Shown piece by piece: positions 35,187 to 45,733 of a stretch of DNA of 64,000 bases. The position numbers and the translations under genes are program-made. How positions within the stretch are numbered: position 1 is the first letter of the stretch; each line of letters opens with the position of its first letter. The notes beneath the pieces are model-generated. The model was not told the origin of the DNA and made no database searches. It worked only from the letters and a program-made list of their open reading frames with translations. This DNA comes from Massilia endophytica (GTDB lineage Bacteria > Pseudomonadota > Gammaproteobacteria > Burkholderiales > Burkholderiaceae_D): positions 3,658,001 through 3,722,000 of the forward strand of contig NZ_CP088952.1 in the NCBI RefSeq assembly GCF_021165955.1, written 5' to 3'.

Positions 35187-36455
35187 ATGAAAATTCTGGT
35201 AGTCGGCTCGGGCGGCCGCGAACATGCACTGGCCTGGAAACTGGCGCAATCCGAACGCGTGCAGATGGTGTACGTTGCACCGGGCAACGGCGGCACGGCG
35301 CGCGACGTGCGCCTGCAGAATGTCGCCATCACCGACCTGGAACAGCTGGCGGACTTCGTGGTGCAGGAGCATATCGCGCTGACGGTGGTGGGTCCAGAAA
35401 CCCCGCTGGCGGGCGGCATCGTGGACCTGTTCCGTGCGCGCGGCCTGAAGATCTTCGGCCCCACGAAGGCGGCCGCGCAGCTCGAATCGTCCAAGGATTT
35501 CGCCAAGGCCTTCATGAAGCGCCACGGCATTCCCACGGCGGAGTACGAAACCTTCTCCGACGTGCAGAAGGCCCACGACTACGTGAACGCCAAGGGCGCG
35601 CCCATCGTGATCAAGGCCGACGGCCTGGCCGCGGGCAAGGGCGTGGTGGTGGCGATGACGCTGGACGAAGCGCACCAGGCAGTGGACCACATGCTGGCCG
35701 ATAACCGCTTCGGCGACGCGGGCGCGCGCATCGTGATCGAAGAATTCCTGGCGGGCGAAGAAGCCTCCTTCATCGTCATGTGCGACGGGAAGAACGTGCT
35801 GCCCCTGGCCACGAGCCAGGACCACAAGCGCCTGCTGGACAACGACCAGGGCCCGAACACGGGCGGCATGGGCGCGTACTCCCCTGCTCCGATCGTGACC
35901 CCGGCCATGCATGCGCGCGTGATGCGCGAGATCATCAACCCCACCATCCAGGGCATGGGCAAGGACGGCATTCCCTTCACCGGCTTCCTGTACGCGGGCC
36001 TGATGATCGACGCGGCGGGCAATCCGAAGACGCTGGAATTCAACTGCCGCATGGGCGACCCTGAAACCCAGCCCATCATGTCGCGCCTGAAGACGGACCT
36101 GGTGGGCGTGATGGAGCACGCCGTGAACGGCACGCTGGACGCCGTGGAACTGGAATGGGACCGCCGCACCGCCGTGGGCGTGGTGCTGGCCGCCGCGGGC
36201 TATCCGGACAATCCGGCCAAGGGCGCCGTGATCGAAGGCATTCCGGCCGAAACGCCGGAGTCGGTGACCTTCCACGCGGGCACCACGGAAAAGGACGGCC
36301 AGCTGCTGACCAGCGGCGGCCGCGTGCTCTGCGTGGTGGGCCTGGGCGACAGCGTGAAGATGGCGCAGAAGCAGGCTTACGAGACCGTGGACAAGATCTC
36401 CTTCGAAGGCATGCAGTACCGCCGCGACATCGGCTGGCGGGGCCTCAAGCACTGA
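35187..36455 (+). CDS. purD: Phosphoribosylamine-glycine ligase
   Basis: 422 residues. MKILVVGSGGREHALAWKLA is the family's opening, and the ATP-grasp features follow: PIVIKADGLAAGKGVVVA, EEFLAGEEASFIVMCDG, the DHKRLLDNDQGPNTGGMGAYSP loop and LEFNCRMGDPETQ for metal binding. The enzyme joins glycine to phosphoribosylamine in de novo purine synthesis (step 2). All catalytic blocks are intact. The hemF start is only five bases downstream. Confidence 0.97.
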   Translation: MKILVVGSGGREHALAWKLAQSERVQMVYVAPGNGGTARDVRLQNVAITDLEQLADFVVQEHIALTVVGPETPLAGGIVDLFRARGLKIFGPTKAAAQLESSKDFAKAFMKRHGIPTAEYETFSDVQKAHDYVNAKGAPIVIKADGLAAGKGVVVAMTLDEAHQAVDHMLADNRFGDAGARIVIEEFLAGEEASFIVMCDGKNVLPLATSQDHKRLLDNDQGPNTGGMGAYSPAPIVTPAMHARVMREIINPTIQGMGKDGIPFTGFLYAGLMIDAAGNPKTLEFNCRMGDPETQPIMSRLKTDLVGVMEHAVNGTLDAVELEWDRRTAVGVVLAAAGYPDNPAKGAVIEGIPAETPESVTFHAGTTEKDGQLLTSGGRVLCVVGLGDSVKMAQKQAYETVDKISFEGMQYRRDIGWRGLKH

Positions 36456-36460
36456 GCTCC

Positions 36461-37369
36461 ATGCAGCCGAATCCGGAACAAGTCAAAGCCTACCTCCTCG
36501 GCCTGCAGGAGCGCATCGTGGGTGCGCTGGAGCAGGCCGACGGTTCGCCATTCCTGCGCGATGCCTGGGAACGCCCCGAGGGCGGCGGCGGCATTTCGCG
36601 CCTGATCGAGGAAGGCAATGTGCTGGAACGCGGCGGCTGCAATTTCTCGCACGTGACGGGCGCGAAGCTGCCCGCTTCGGCTGCGGCGCATCGCCCCGGC
36701 ATCGGCGGGCGCGCGTGGGAGGCCATGGGCGTGTCGCTGGTGCTCCATCCGCGCAACCCGTATGCGCCCACGGTGCACATGAACGTGCGCTTCTTCACCA
36801 CCACCACGGAAGACGGCACGCCGGTGTGGTGGTTCGGCGGAGGCATGGACTTGACGCCCTATTACGGCAACAAGGACGACGCGCGCCACTTCCACCAGAG
36901 CTGCCGCGATGCCCTGCAGCCTTTCGGCGAAGAGCTGCACCCGCGCTTCAAGCAGTGGTGCGACGAGTACTTCTACCTGAAGCACCGCAAGGAAGCGCGT
37001 GGCGTGGGCGGCATTTTCTTCGACGACTTCAATGCGCTGTGCTTCGAGCAAAGCTTCGCCATGATGCGCAGCGTGGGCGATGCTTTCCTCACCGCCTACC
37101 TGCCGATCCTGAACGCGCGCAAGGACACCCCATACGGTGAACGCGAGCGCGATTTCCAGGCCTACCGGCGCGGCCGCTACGTCGAATTCAACCTGGTGTT
37201 CGACCGCGGCACGCTCTTCGGCCTGCAATCCGGCGGACGCACCGAGGCGATCCTCATGTCGATGCCGCCAGTCGTCAAATGGCGCTACGACTGGCATCCG
37301 GAAGACGGCACGCCGGAAGCGGCGCTGTACACCGACTTCCTTCCGCACCGCGACTGGCTGATTCCGTGA
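36461..37369 (+). CDS. hemF: Oxygen-dependent coproporphyrinogen III oxidase
   Basis: 302 residues from MQPNPEQVKAYL. Signatures include GGGISRLIEEGNVLERGGCNFSHVTG, VHMNVRFF, WWFGGGMDLTPYYG, GVGGIFFDDFN and the final GRRGRYVEFNLV-like region (RRGRYVEFNLVFDRGTLFGL). It oxidatively decarboxylates coproporphyrinogen III to protoporphyrinogen IX in haem synthesis and requires O2, consistent with an aerobic organism. Its stop TGA is shared with the GTG start of nadD. Confidence 0.97.
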   Translation: MQPNPEQVKAYLLGLQERIVGALEQADGSPFLRDAWERPEGGGGISRLIEEGNVLERGGCNFSHVTGAKLPASAAAHRPGIGGRAWEAMGVSLVLHPRNPYAPTVHMNVRFFTTTTEDGTPVWWFGGGMDLTPYYGNKDDARHFHQSCRDALQPFGEELHPRFKQWCDEYFYLKHRKEARGVGGIFFDDFNALCFEQSFAMMRSVGDAFLTAYLPILNARKDTPYGERERDFQAYRRGRYVEFNLVFDRGTLFGLQSGGRTEAILMSMPPVVKWRYDWHPEDGTPEAALYTDFLPHRDWLIP

Positions 37370-38013
37370 CGGCCTGTATCGCACTGCTGGGAGGCAGTTT
37401 CGATCCGGTCCACAACGGTCATATCGCGCTCGCGGCGCATTTTGTCCAGTTGCTGCACGCGGACCGGCTGCGCGTGATACCGACCCTGCCCTGGCAGAAG
37501 TCGGCCCTCGTGGCCACGCCGGAGCAGCGGGCGGAGATGGCGCGCCTGGCCTTCGCGGGCCAGCCCTTCGCGGCCGAGATCGACCGCCAGGAGATCGAGC
37601 GCAACAAGCCGACCTACACCGTCGATACGCTGCGCGCCCTGCGCGCGGAGCTGGGCGAAGCCACCTCGCTCTGCTTCCTGATGGGGGCGGACCAGCTGGA
37701 ACGTTTCGACACATGGCACGACTGGCAGTCGCTCTTCGGGCTGGCCAACTTCTGCGTGGCGGCGCGGCCCGGCTTCACGCTGGACGGGCCGCAGGTGCCG
37801 CGCGCCGTGGCCGCCGAGTTCCGCCAGCGGCTGGCGCCGCCCCATACGGTGCGCGCCACCCCGGCAGGACTGGCCTGCCTGGCGCCGGATCTGGCGGTGG
37901 ACATCTCGGCCACCCGCATCCGGGCAGCGCTTCAGCAGGGGGGCGAGGCAAACTCGCTTGTCCCGCAGGTAGTGCTAGACTATATTGAACAACACAATCT
38001 TTATAAGAACTAA
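37366..38013 (+). CDS. nadD: Nicotinate-nucleotide adenylyltransferase
   Basis: 215 residues from a GTG start inside the hemF stop (GTGA), giving VTACIALLGGSFDPVHNGH. That nucleotide-binding GGSFDPVHNGH motif is the cytidylyltransferase-like signature, and the closing ISATRIRAAL is also present. An ATG farther upstream would put 29 extra residues of hemF-overlapping sequence before the fold. The enzyme adenylates nicotinate mononucleotide to make NaAD in NAD synthesis. It is followed without a gap by rsfS, the usual partner. Confidence 0.95.
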   Translation: MTACIALLGGSFDPVHNGHIALAAHFVQLLHADRLRVIPTLPWQKSALVATPEQRAEMARLAFAGQPFAAEIDRQEIERNKPTYTVDTLRALRAELGEATSLCFLMGADQLERFDTWHDWQSLFGLANFCVAARPGFTLDGPQVPRAVAAEFRQRLAPPHTVRATPAGLACLAPDLAVDISATRIRAALQQGGEANSLVPQVVLDYIEQHNLYKN

Positions 38014-38730
38014 ATGGATATCAAAAAACTGCAAGCCCTCGTCGTCGATGCCCTGGAAGACGTGAAAGGCCAGGACATCGTCCTCTTCGACACGACGGGC
38101 TTGACCAGCCTGTTCGACCGCATCTGCATCGTTTCCGGCACCTCCAACCGCCAGACCCGCGCCCTCGCCTCGTCCGTACGCGACAAGGTGAAGGAAGCCG
38201 GCGGCGACGTGGTGGGCATCGAAGGCGAAGACACCGGCGAATGGGTGCTGGTGGACCTGGGCGACATGATCGTGCACATCATGCAGCAGCCCATCCGCGC
38301 CTACTACCGCCTGGAAGAGATCTGGGGCGAGAAGCCCGTGAAGCTGGGCGCGGCCAAGCGCAAGTCCTCGGCCGAAGGCAAGGCCGCCGCCGAGGCGGAA
38401 GCGGCGCCGAAGAAGAAGTCCGGCCACCTGGCTGCCTCCAAGGCCGCCAAGGAAGCCGATGCCGTGGTCGAGAAAAAGGCGCCGGCGCGCAAGCCGGGCA
38501 CCGTGAAGGCCGCCGCCGCCGCGGGCGCCGTGGCCAAGAAGGCCGCCGCGAAGAAAGCCGCACCGGCCATCGAAGCGCCGGAAGGCAAGAAGGTGAAGGT
38601 TGCCGCCTCCAAGTCCTCCGTGGCCTCGGCCAAGGCGGCCAAGGAAGCGAAGGCCAAGTCTGCCGCCAAGGCAGCCGAAGCCCCGGCCAAGACCGTCATC
38701 AAGCGCATCAAGAAGCCAGCTGCCGAGTAA
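38014..38730 (+). CDS. rsfS: Ribosome silencing factor RsfS with long Ala/Lys tail
   Basis: 238 residues, about twice the family length. Residues 1-110 are a normal RsfS/Iojap domain (MDIKKLQALVVDALEDVKGQDIV, FDRICIVSGTSNRQTRALA, WVLVDLGDMIVHIMQQPIRAYYRLEEIWG), which binds ribosomal protein uL14 and blocks subunit joining in starvation. From about 112 to the end the chain is almost only Ala, Lys, Ser, Glu and Val (blocks such as AAAGAVAKKAAAKKAAPA), strongly basic and probably disordered, like a histone H1-type tail. It starts directly after nadD and abuts rlmH without a gap. Confidence 0.93.
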   Translation: MDIKKLQALVVDALEDVKGQDIVLFDTTGLTSLFDRICIVSGTSNRQTRALASSVRDKVKEAGGDVVGIEGEDTGEWVLVDLGDMIVHIMQQPIRAYYRLEEIWGEKPVKLGAAKRKSSAEGKAAAEAEAAPKKKSGHLAASKAAKEADAVVEKKAPARKPGTVKAAAAAGAVAKKAAAKKAAPAIEAPEGKKVKVAASKSSVASAKAAKEAKAKSAAKAAEAPAKTVIKRIKKPAAE

Positions 38731-39201
38731 ATGCAGCTGATCATCGCTGCGGTCGGGCACAAGATGCCCGGCTGGATCGAAACCGGCTTCGCCGAATACG
38801 TGAAGCGCATGCCGCCGGAGCTGCGCATCGTGCTCAAGGAAATCAAGCCTGTCGAGCGCTCCGGCAGCAAGACCGCCGCCACCGCCATGGCGCTCGAGAA
38901 GGAGCGCATCGAGGCGGCCCTGCCCAAGTCCGTGCGCATCATCGCCCTCGACGAGCGCGGCAAGGACCTCACCAGCGTCGGACTTTCCCAGCAATTGCAG
39001 CTCTGGCAGCAGGACGGCCGGGATACCGCCTTCCTCATCGGCGGCGCCGACGGCCTCGATCCCGAACTCAAGGCCCGCGCCGAGGGAATGATTCGCATTT
39101 CCAGCATGACCCTGCCGCACGGCATGGTGCGCGTGCTGCTGGCGGAACAGTTATACAGGGCGTGGACAATAACGCAGAATCACCCGTATCATCGCGTGTA
39201 A
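38731..39201 (+). CDS. rlmH: 23S rRNA (pseudouridine(1915)-N3)-methyltransferase
   Basis: 156 residues, standard length. MQLIIAAVGHKMPGWIETGFAEYVKRMP at the start, ALDERGKDLTS, FLIGGADGL for the SAM-binding trefoil knot, and the family's C-terminal ending YRAWTITQNHPYHRV are all present. It methylates pseudouridine 1915 in helix 69 of 23S rRNA on 70S ribosomes. The rsfS-rlmH adjacency is conserved in many proteobacteria. Confidence 0.97.
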   Translation: MQLIIAAVGHKMPGWIETGFAEYVKRMPPELRIVLKEIKPVERSGSKTAATAMALEKERIEAALPKSVRIIALDERGKDLTSVGLSQQLQLWQQDGRDTAFLIGGADGLDPELKARAEGMIRISSMTLPHGMVRVLLAEQLYRAWTITQNHPYHRV

Positions 39202-39216
39202 CAATTCAACCGAACC

Positions 39217-39836
39217 ATGGCGATGAAACCGGTCGACAAGAAAATCTACCTCGCTTCCAAGAGCCCGCGGCGGCGCGAACTGCTGCGGCAGATTGGCGTC
39301 GACTTCGAACTGCTGCTGCTGCGCAGCGACGGTCCGCGCGGGCCGGATGTCACCGAGGAAGTGCTGCCCGGCGAAGCGCCAGTGGACTACGTGGCCCGCG
39401 TGGCCAATGAAAAGGCGGATTTCGCCTTCGACCTGGTGCACAAGCGCCGCCTCACCCAGCGCGCCGTGCTCTCGGCCGACACCACGGTGGCCATCGGCAG
39501 CGAGATTCTCGGCAAGCCCGCCACCAATGCCGAAGCGGTGGCCATGCTGGAAAAGCTCTCGGGCCGCACGCATGAAGTCATGACCGCCATCGCCGTGCGC
39601 TACCAGGACTTCTCCGAGCACATTACGCAGGTTTCCGAGGTGCGTTTCGCGGACCTGTCGCCTGCCGCCATCAAGGCCTACTGCGCCACGCAGGAACCGT
39701 ACGACAAGGCGGGCGGCTACGGCATACAGGGCCTGGCCGCGGTCTTCATCGAGCATATCGAAGGCAGCCACTCGGGCATCATGGGCCTGCCCCTGTTCGA
39801 GACAGCGCAGCTCCTGCGCCGGGCAGGCGTGCTGCC

Positions 39837-39840
<4 letters not shown>
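39217..39840 (+). CDS. Maf family nucleoside triphosphate pyrophosphatase
   Basis: 207 residues with the Maf signatures: YLASKSPRRRELLRQIGVDFEL, the VLSADTTVAIGSEILGKP active-site loop with the catalytic Asp, and AYCATQEPYDKAGGYGIQGLAAVFIEHIEGSHSGIMGLPLFET. The DKAGGYGIQG pattern fits the YhdE-type (dTTP/UTP pyrophosphatase) branch. It probably removes non-canonical nucleotides. Its stop overlaps the rng start (ATGA). Confidence 0.93.
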
Positions 39841-41300
<1,460 letters not shown>

Positions 41301-41409
41301 GCCGCGCCATTCGTACGCCGTCCGGCGCAGGCGCGTGCTATCGTAGGCCCAACCATTCACGCCAGCTTCAGCAATGGCACCGCCCGGTGCCTGGGGAAGG
41401 AGTCGCCGT

Positions 41410-42132
41410 TTGCGCCGCGTCCATTCGACAGTTGCCAGCTCGCTTGCCCTCGGCGCCGCCCTGCTCGGCGCTCCCTGCGCTCGTGCGCAGGCTCCCGGCG
41501 CCGACAGGATCCCCGACACGATGGAGGAGCGCGTGCGCGCCTGCATCGGCTGCCATGGCGTGCAGGGCCGCGGTGTCGAAAACGTCTATTTCCCGCGCCT
41601 GGCAGGCAAGCCGGCTGGCTACCTGTACAACCAGCTCGTGGCTTTCCGCGACGGCCGCCGCAAATACCTGCCCATGAACTACATGCTGGCCTACCTGCCG
41701 GACGCCTACCTGATGAAGATGGCCCAGCATTTCGCCGAGCTCGACCCGCCGCCCCTGCAGCAGCCCGCCGTCAACCGGCCTGCGCAGCAGCTGATGGAAG
41801 GGCGCCGCCTCGTCTTCGAGGGCGTTCCGGCACGCAAGATTCCTGCCTGCGTGCACTGCCATGGCCAGGGCCTGGCGGGCCGCGAGCCCGGCATTCCCGG
41901 CCTGCTGGGCCTGCGGGCCGACTACGTGAGCGCGCAGCTGGGCGCCTGGCGCTACGGCCTGCGCACGGCCGTGGCGCCGGACTGCATGCAGGTGATCGCC
42001 TCCAGCCTCACCGAGCCGGAGGTGGCGGCCGTGTCGGCATGGCTGGCCTCGCTGCCGGTGGACCCCGGGGTGCGGCCGGCCAAGGAATCCGGCGCCAAGC
42101 TGCCGATGGCCTGCGGCAGCCAGGGCCGATAG
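41410..42132 (+). CDS. Dihaem cytochrome c (c4-like), exported
   Basis: 240 residues if started at the TTG at 41410, which follows GGAAGGAG (41395-41402) by seven bases and gives a clean leader (RRVHSTVASSLALGAALL). An ATG at 41374 gives a longer, less signal-like N-terminus. Two haem sites, CIGCH and CVHCH, lie in two similar halves as in cytochromes c4. A small perfect hairpin (ggcaccg/cggtgcc, 41376-41391) stands just before the ribosome site. It is the first gene of the ba3-type oxidase operon and likely feeds electrons to the oxidase. Confidence 0.88.
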   Translation: MRRVHSTVASSLALGAALLGAPCARAQAPGADRIPDTMEERVRACIGCHGVQGRGVENVYFPRLAGKPAGYLYNQLVAFRDGRRKYLPMNYMLAYLPDAYLMKMAQHFAELDPPPLQQPAVNRPAQQLMEGRRLVFEGVPARKIPACVHCHGQGLAGREPGIPGLLGLRADYVSAQLGAWRYGLRTAVAPDCMQVIASSLTEPEVAAVSAWLASLPVDPGVRPAKESGAKLPMACGSQGR

Positions 42133-42142
42133 GGACAATGCC

Positions 42143-43384
42143 ATGCGCCTCGCCTATCTTCCTGTCCTCCTGCTTCCCGTGGCCGCCGTGCTGGCGCAGC
42201 CGCGTCCGGCCGCCCAGGCTTCCCTGGTGGAAAGGGGCAAGTACCTGGCGCAGGCGGGCGACTGCATTGCCTGCCACACGGTGCCGGGCGCGAAGATCTT
42301 CTCCGGCAACCGGGCCATGCCCACACCCTTCGGCACCCTGTACGCGCCGAATATCACACCCGATCCCGAAACGGGCATTGGCCGCTGGAGCGCGGACGAT
42401 TTCTACAAGATGATGCACACGGGCCGCGGGCGCGACGGCAAGCTGCTTTATCCAGCCATGCCCTTCGCCAGCTATACCAAGGTGACGCGGGCCGACTGCG
42501 ACGCCATCTTCGCCTACCTGCGCTCGGTGCCGCCGGTGCGCCAGAAAACGCGCGAGCACGACCTGCGCTTCCCCTACAACAACCGCAACCTGCTGATCGG
42601 CTGGCGCACGCTCTACTTCGAGGAGGGCGAGTACCAGCCGGACAAGAGCAAGTCGGCGGAATGGAACCGCGGCGCCTACCTGGTGGCAGGCCTTGGCCAC
42701 TGCGCCATGTGCCACACCCCCATCAACGCCCTGGGCGGCTCGTCCGAGGCGGAGGCCTTCCGCGGCGGCCTGATTCCCATGCAGAACTGGTACGCCCCTT
42801 CGCTCACGTCCAACAAGGAGGCGGGCCTGGGCACATGGCGCATCGAGGACATCATGGCCCTGCTGCAGACCGGCGTGTCGAACCGGGGCACGGTCTACGG
42901 GCCCATGGCCGAGGTGACCTATAACAGCCTGCAGTACATGTCCGACGAGGACATCCGCGCCATGGCGGTCTACCTGAAAAGCCTGCCCAGCGACCAGCCG
43001 GTGCAGGCCACGCCGCCGAATGCGCCGCAGCGCGCGGACGTGGCCAGGCTGTTCAGCGAAGGCCAGGGCATCTATGCCAGGCAGTGCGCGAGCTGCCACG
43101 GCGCGGAGGGGCGCGGCAAGCTGCCCCACTACCCGCCGCTGGCGAACAACCAGTCCATCACCATGACCTCCGCCGTGAACCCGATCCGCATGGTGCTGAA
43201 CGGCGGCTACCCGCCCGGCACGCGAAAGAATCCCATGCCCTACGGAATGCCGCCTTTCGCGCAGGAGCTGACGGACGCGCAGATTGCGGCCGTTGTCACC
43301 TATATCCGGAACGCCTGGGGCAACCGTGCAGGCGCAGTGAACAACCGCGAGGTGAACGCGCTGCGTTCCGCCTCCCTCGACTAG
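42143..43384 (+). CDS. Trihaem cytochrome c (alcohol/gluconate dehydrogenase subunit-like)
   Basis: 413 residues with a leader ending near VLAQP. Three haem sites appear in order: CIACH, CAMCH and CASCH. Segments such as NITPDPETGIGRWSADDFYKMMHTG and YAPSLTSNKEAGLGTW are typical of the membrane-associated trihaem subunits of alcohol and gluconate dehydrogenases. No dehydrogenase gene is beside it; here it precedes an oxidase, so it may carry electrons from periplasmic oxidation directly to the oxidase. It is ten bases after the dihaem cytochrome gene. Confidence 0.9.
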   Translation: MRLAYLPVLLLPVAAVLAQPRPAAQASLVERGKYLAQAGDCIACHTVPGAKIFSGNRAMPTPFGTLYAPNITPDPETGIGRWSADDFYKMMHTGRGRDGKLLYPAMPFASYTKVTRADCDAIFAYLRSVPPVRQKTREHDLRFPYNNRNLLIGWRTLYFEEGEYQPDKSKSAEWNRGAYLVAGLGHCAMCHTPINALGGSSEAEAFRGGLIPMQNWYAPSLTSNKEAGLGTWRIEDIMALLQTGVSNRGTVYGPMAEVTYNSLQYMSDEDIRAMAVYLKSLPSDQPVQATPPNAPQRADVARLFSEGQGIYARQCASCHGAEGRGKLPHYPPLANNQSITMTSAVNPIRMVLNGGYPPGTRKNPMPYGMPPFAQELTDAQIAAVVTYIRNAWGNRAGAVNNREVNALRSASLD

Positions 43385-43392
43385 GAGAGCCC

Positions 43393-43566
43393 ATGTTCGC
43401 CGAACCCGATGACAGCGACGATCCCGGCCTCCAGACGCGGATCGAAACGATCGTGGCGCAAGGACCGGGCGGCGCCTTCGCCGTGGCCGGAGCCGCCGTC
43501 GCGGCGGTGCTGGCGATCTGGCTTGCCTTCTACCTGCTGGTGTTTCTTGCGCGGGGAGGCGCCTGA
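43393..43566 (+). CDS. Small membrane protein of oxidase operon, 57 residues
   Basis: Starts MFAEPDDSDDPGLQTRIETI with a TAGGAG ribosome site. An acidic, soluble N-terminal half precedes one strongly hydrophobic helix (about 30-53) and the end ARGGA. It lies eight bases after the trihaem cytochrome gene and three bases before the subunit II gene, so it is most likely a small accessory subunit of the oxidase, comparable in position to subunit IIa of ba3 oxidases. No sequence family is recognised. Confidence 0.7.
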   Translation: MFAEPDDSDDPGLQTRIETIVAQGPGGAFAVAGAAVAAVLAIWLAFYLLVFLARGGA

Positions 43567-43569
43567 GCC

Positions 43570-44118
43570 ATGGAAGCGGACGTCCATACCTCCGCAGTGC
43601 GGGCCGAGCGGCGCTGGGCGCTGATCGTGGGCGGCATCATCGTCTTCCTGACGGGGATGGTGGTGTATATGAGCCTGCACTGGGCCGCGATGCCGCCGCT
43701 GCGCATGGAAACCATCGATCCCGCCACCTTGCACCTCTCCGGCGAGTTCGTGGAATCGAACCTGGGATCGGCCCGCGAGGCGGACGGCTCGGTCACCGTT
43801 CGCCTGCTCGGCAGCCAGTATGCCTTCACGCCCCAGTGCGTGCTGGTGCCGCGCGACACGCCTGTGCTGATCCGCGGCACGAGCTCCGACGTCATGCACG
43901 GCTTCTCGGTATCGGACACCAACGTCAACGTGATGCTGGCGCCCGGCTATATCTCGCAGTTCCGCACCCGCTTTGCCCGCGCCGGCGAGCACGTGATGCC
44001 CTGCCACGAATTCTGCGGCATCGGGCATGCCGCGATGTGGGCGCGGGTGAAGGTGGTGGAGCCGGAAGAATTCGACCGCGCCGCCGCGAACGGGAGGGCA
44101 AACTGTGTCAAGCGCTGA
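43570..44118 (+). CDS. Cytochrome c oxidase subunit II (ba3-type)
   Basis: 182 residues. One N-terminal TM helix (about 17-38) instead of the two found in A-type subunits, then a cupredoxin domain. The CuA site is complete: His in VMHGFSV, and the MPCHEFCGIGHAAMW segment with both Cys, the bridging Glu, His and Met. The short length and single helix match the ba3/B-family. It accepts electrons from cytochrome c and passes them to subunit I. It overlaps the subunit I gene by 14 bases. Confidence 0.92.
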   Translation: MEADVHTSAVRAERRWALIVGGIIVFLTGMVVYMSLHWAAMPPLRMETIDPATLHLSGEFVESNLGSAREADGSVTVRLLGSQYAFTPQCVLVPRDTPVLIRGTSSDVMHGFSVSDTNVNVMLAPGYISQFRTRFARAGEHVMPCHEFCGIGHAAMWARVKVVEPEEFDRAAANGRANCVKR

Positions 44119-45733
44119 GACCCGCCGCCTCGTGCTGTGGCATTTCTGGATCGCCTTCGCGGCCTTCTTCGCGGCCCTGCTGCTGGGAGAATGGCAGATG
44201 TACATCCGCAGCCCCCTGCGCGACTGGATCGGCAATCCGGAGCTCTACTACCGCTCCGTCACCGCCCACGGTTCGGCCATGGGCTATGTCTTTCCGACGC
44301 TGGTGGCCATGGGCTTCGGCTATGCGATCGTGGAGCTTTCGCTCAAGCAGGCGCTGATCGGCAAGCGCTGGGCATGGGCGGGCCTCGGCCTCGTCGTGCT
44401 GGGAACCGTCACCGCGATGGCGCCCGTGTCGATGGGGCTGGCCTCGGTGCTCTACACCTTCTATCCGCCCCTCATCGGCAATGCCTTCTACTATATCGGC
44501 ATCGTCCTGGTCGTCGTGGGTTCCTGGATCTGGGTGGCGCTGATGTCGGTGAACCTGCATGCGTGGCGCAAGGCGCATCCGGGCGGCGTGGTGCCCCTGC
44601 CCATGTTCGCCAACGTGGCGGGCGCCTATCTGTGGGCATGGACCTCGCTCGGCGCCGCCATCGAGCTGCTGTTCCAGATCATTCCCGTGGCGCTGGGCCT
44701 GAGGCAGACCATCGATGCGGGCCTCGCGCGCGTGTTCTTCTCCTGGACGCTGCACGCCATCGTGTACTTCTGGCTCATGCCTGCCTATATCGCCTTCTAT
44801 ACCCTGGTGCCGCGCGCCATCGGCGGAAGGCTGTACAGCGACACCATGGCGCGCCTGTCCTTCATCCTCTTCCTGGTGTTCTCCATGCCCATCGGCGTGC
44901 ACCACCTGTTCCAGGACCCGCAGGTAGGCTCCGGCGTGAAGTTCATGCACGCCGTGTTTACCGGCCTGGTGTCCGTGCCCACCCTGCTCACCATCTTCAC
45001 CATCACCGCTTCCGTGGAGATTGCGGGCCGCCTGCGCGGCGGCACGGGCGTCCTGGGCTGGGTGAAGCGCCTGCCCTGGCACAACCCCATGATGCTGGCC
45101 GTGGCTTTCTCCTTCATCCTCCTCGGCTTCGGGGGCGCGGGCGGCTTGATCAACATGAGCTACCAGCTGGACTTCGCCGTGCACAACACGCAGTGGATCA
45201 CGGGCCACTTCCACCTGATCTTCGGCGGCGCCATCGTCATCATGTACTTCGCCCTGGCCTACGACCTGTGGCCTCACCTGACGGGCCGCGCGCTGAAGAA
45301 CGGGCGCGCCATGCGCTGGCAGCTGTGGCTGTGGTTCGTTGGCATGATCGTGCTCACCTTCCCCTGGCACGTGGTCGGCATCATGGGCATGCCGCGCCGC
45401 ATGGCCTACTTCGATTACAGCGACCCTGCGGTTGCGCCGCAGGCCATTACCGTCATCATCACCTTCATCGGGGGCCTGCTGCTGGTGGTCTCCGGCCTGT
45501 TGTTCCTGCTGGTGCTGGCGCGCGGCCACCGCGCGGAGCAGATCAATCTGCCGGAGTTCACCTTCAGCCAGACGGTGCATGCGGAGCGCACGCCTCTGGC
45601 CCTCAACGGCTACGGGCTCTGGCTCGCGCTCATGATCGGGCTCTCCGTCGTCAACTACGGCTATCCCATCAGCCAGCTGATCGCATTGCCGCAGACCTCC
45701 GTACCCGCCGTGCCCATAGGGAGCCAGCCATGA
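44105..45733 (+). CDS. Cytochrome c oxidase subunit I (ba3-type, B-family haem-copper oxidase)
   Basis: 542 residues, starting at GTG behind GGGAGGG. About 13 membrane helices. Haem-copper ligands are present: the low-spin His near SVTAHGSAMGY, the CuB/Tyr motif LHAIVYFWLMPAY, the HHLFQDP pair and the ITGHFHLIFGG haem ligands. HxIVYFW plus HHLFQDP is characteristic of B-family (ba3) enzymes, which have one proton channel and high oxygen affinity. It is the catalytic core of the operon. No subunit III or haem-insertion gene accompanies it here. Confidence 0.94.
   Translation: MSSAETRRLVLWHFWIAFAAFFAALLLGEWQMYIRSPLRDWIGNPELYYRSVTAHGSAMGYVFPTLVAMGFGYAIVELSLKQALIGKRWAWAGLGLVVLGTVTAMAPVSMGLASVLYTFYPPLIGNAFYYIGIVLVVVGSWIWVALMSVNLHAWRKAHPGGVVPLPMFANVAGAYLWAWTSLGAAIELLFQIIPVALGLRQTIDAGLARVFFSWTLHAIVYFWLMPAYIAFYTLVPRAIGGRLYSDTMARLSFILFLVFSMPIGVHHLFQDPQVGSGVKFMHAVFTGLVSVPTLLTIFTITASVEIAGRLRGGTGVLGWVKRLPWHNPMMLAVAFSFILLGFGGAGGLINMSYQLDFAVHNTQWITGHFHLIFGGAIVIMYFALAYDLWPHLTGRALKNGRAMRWQLWLWFVGMIVLTFPWHVVGIMGMPRRMAYFDYSDPAVAPQAITVIITFIGGLLLVVSGLLFLLVLARGHRAEQINLPEFTFSQTVHAERTPLALNGYGLWLALMIGLSVVNYGYPISQLIALPQTSVPAVPIGSQP

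Noticed and set aside
41374..41409. ATG start at 41374 for the first cytochrome c
   Set aside because: It overlaps a hairpin and lacks a ribosome site. The TTG at 41410 has GGAAGGAG at good spacing and yields a proper leader.
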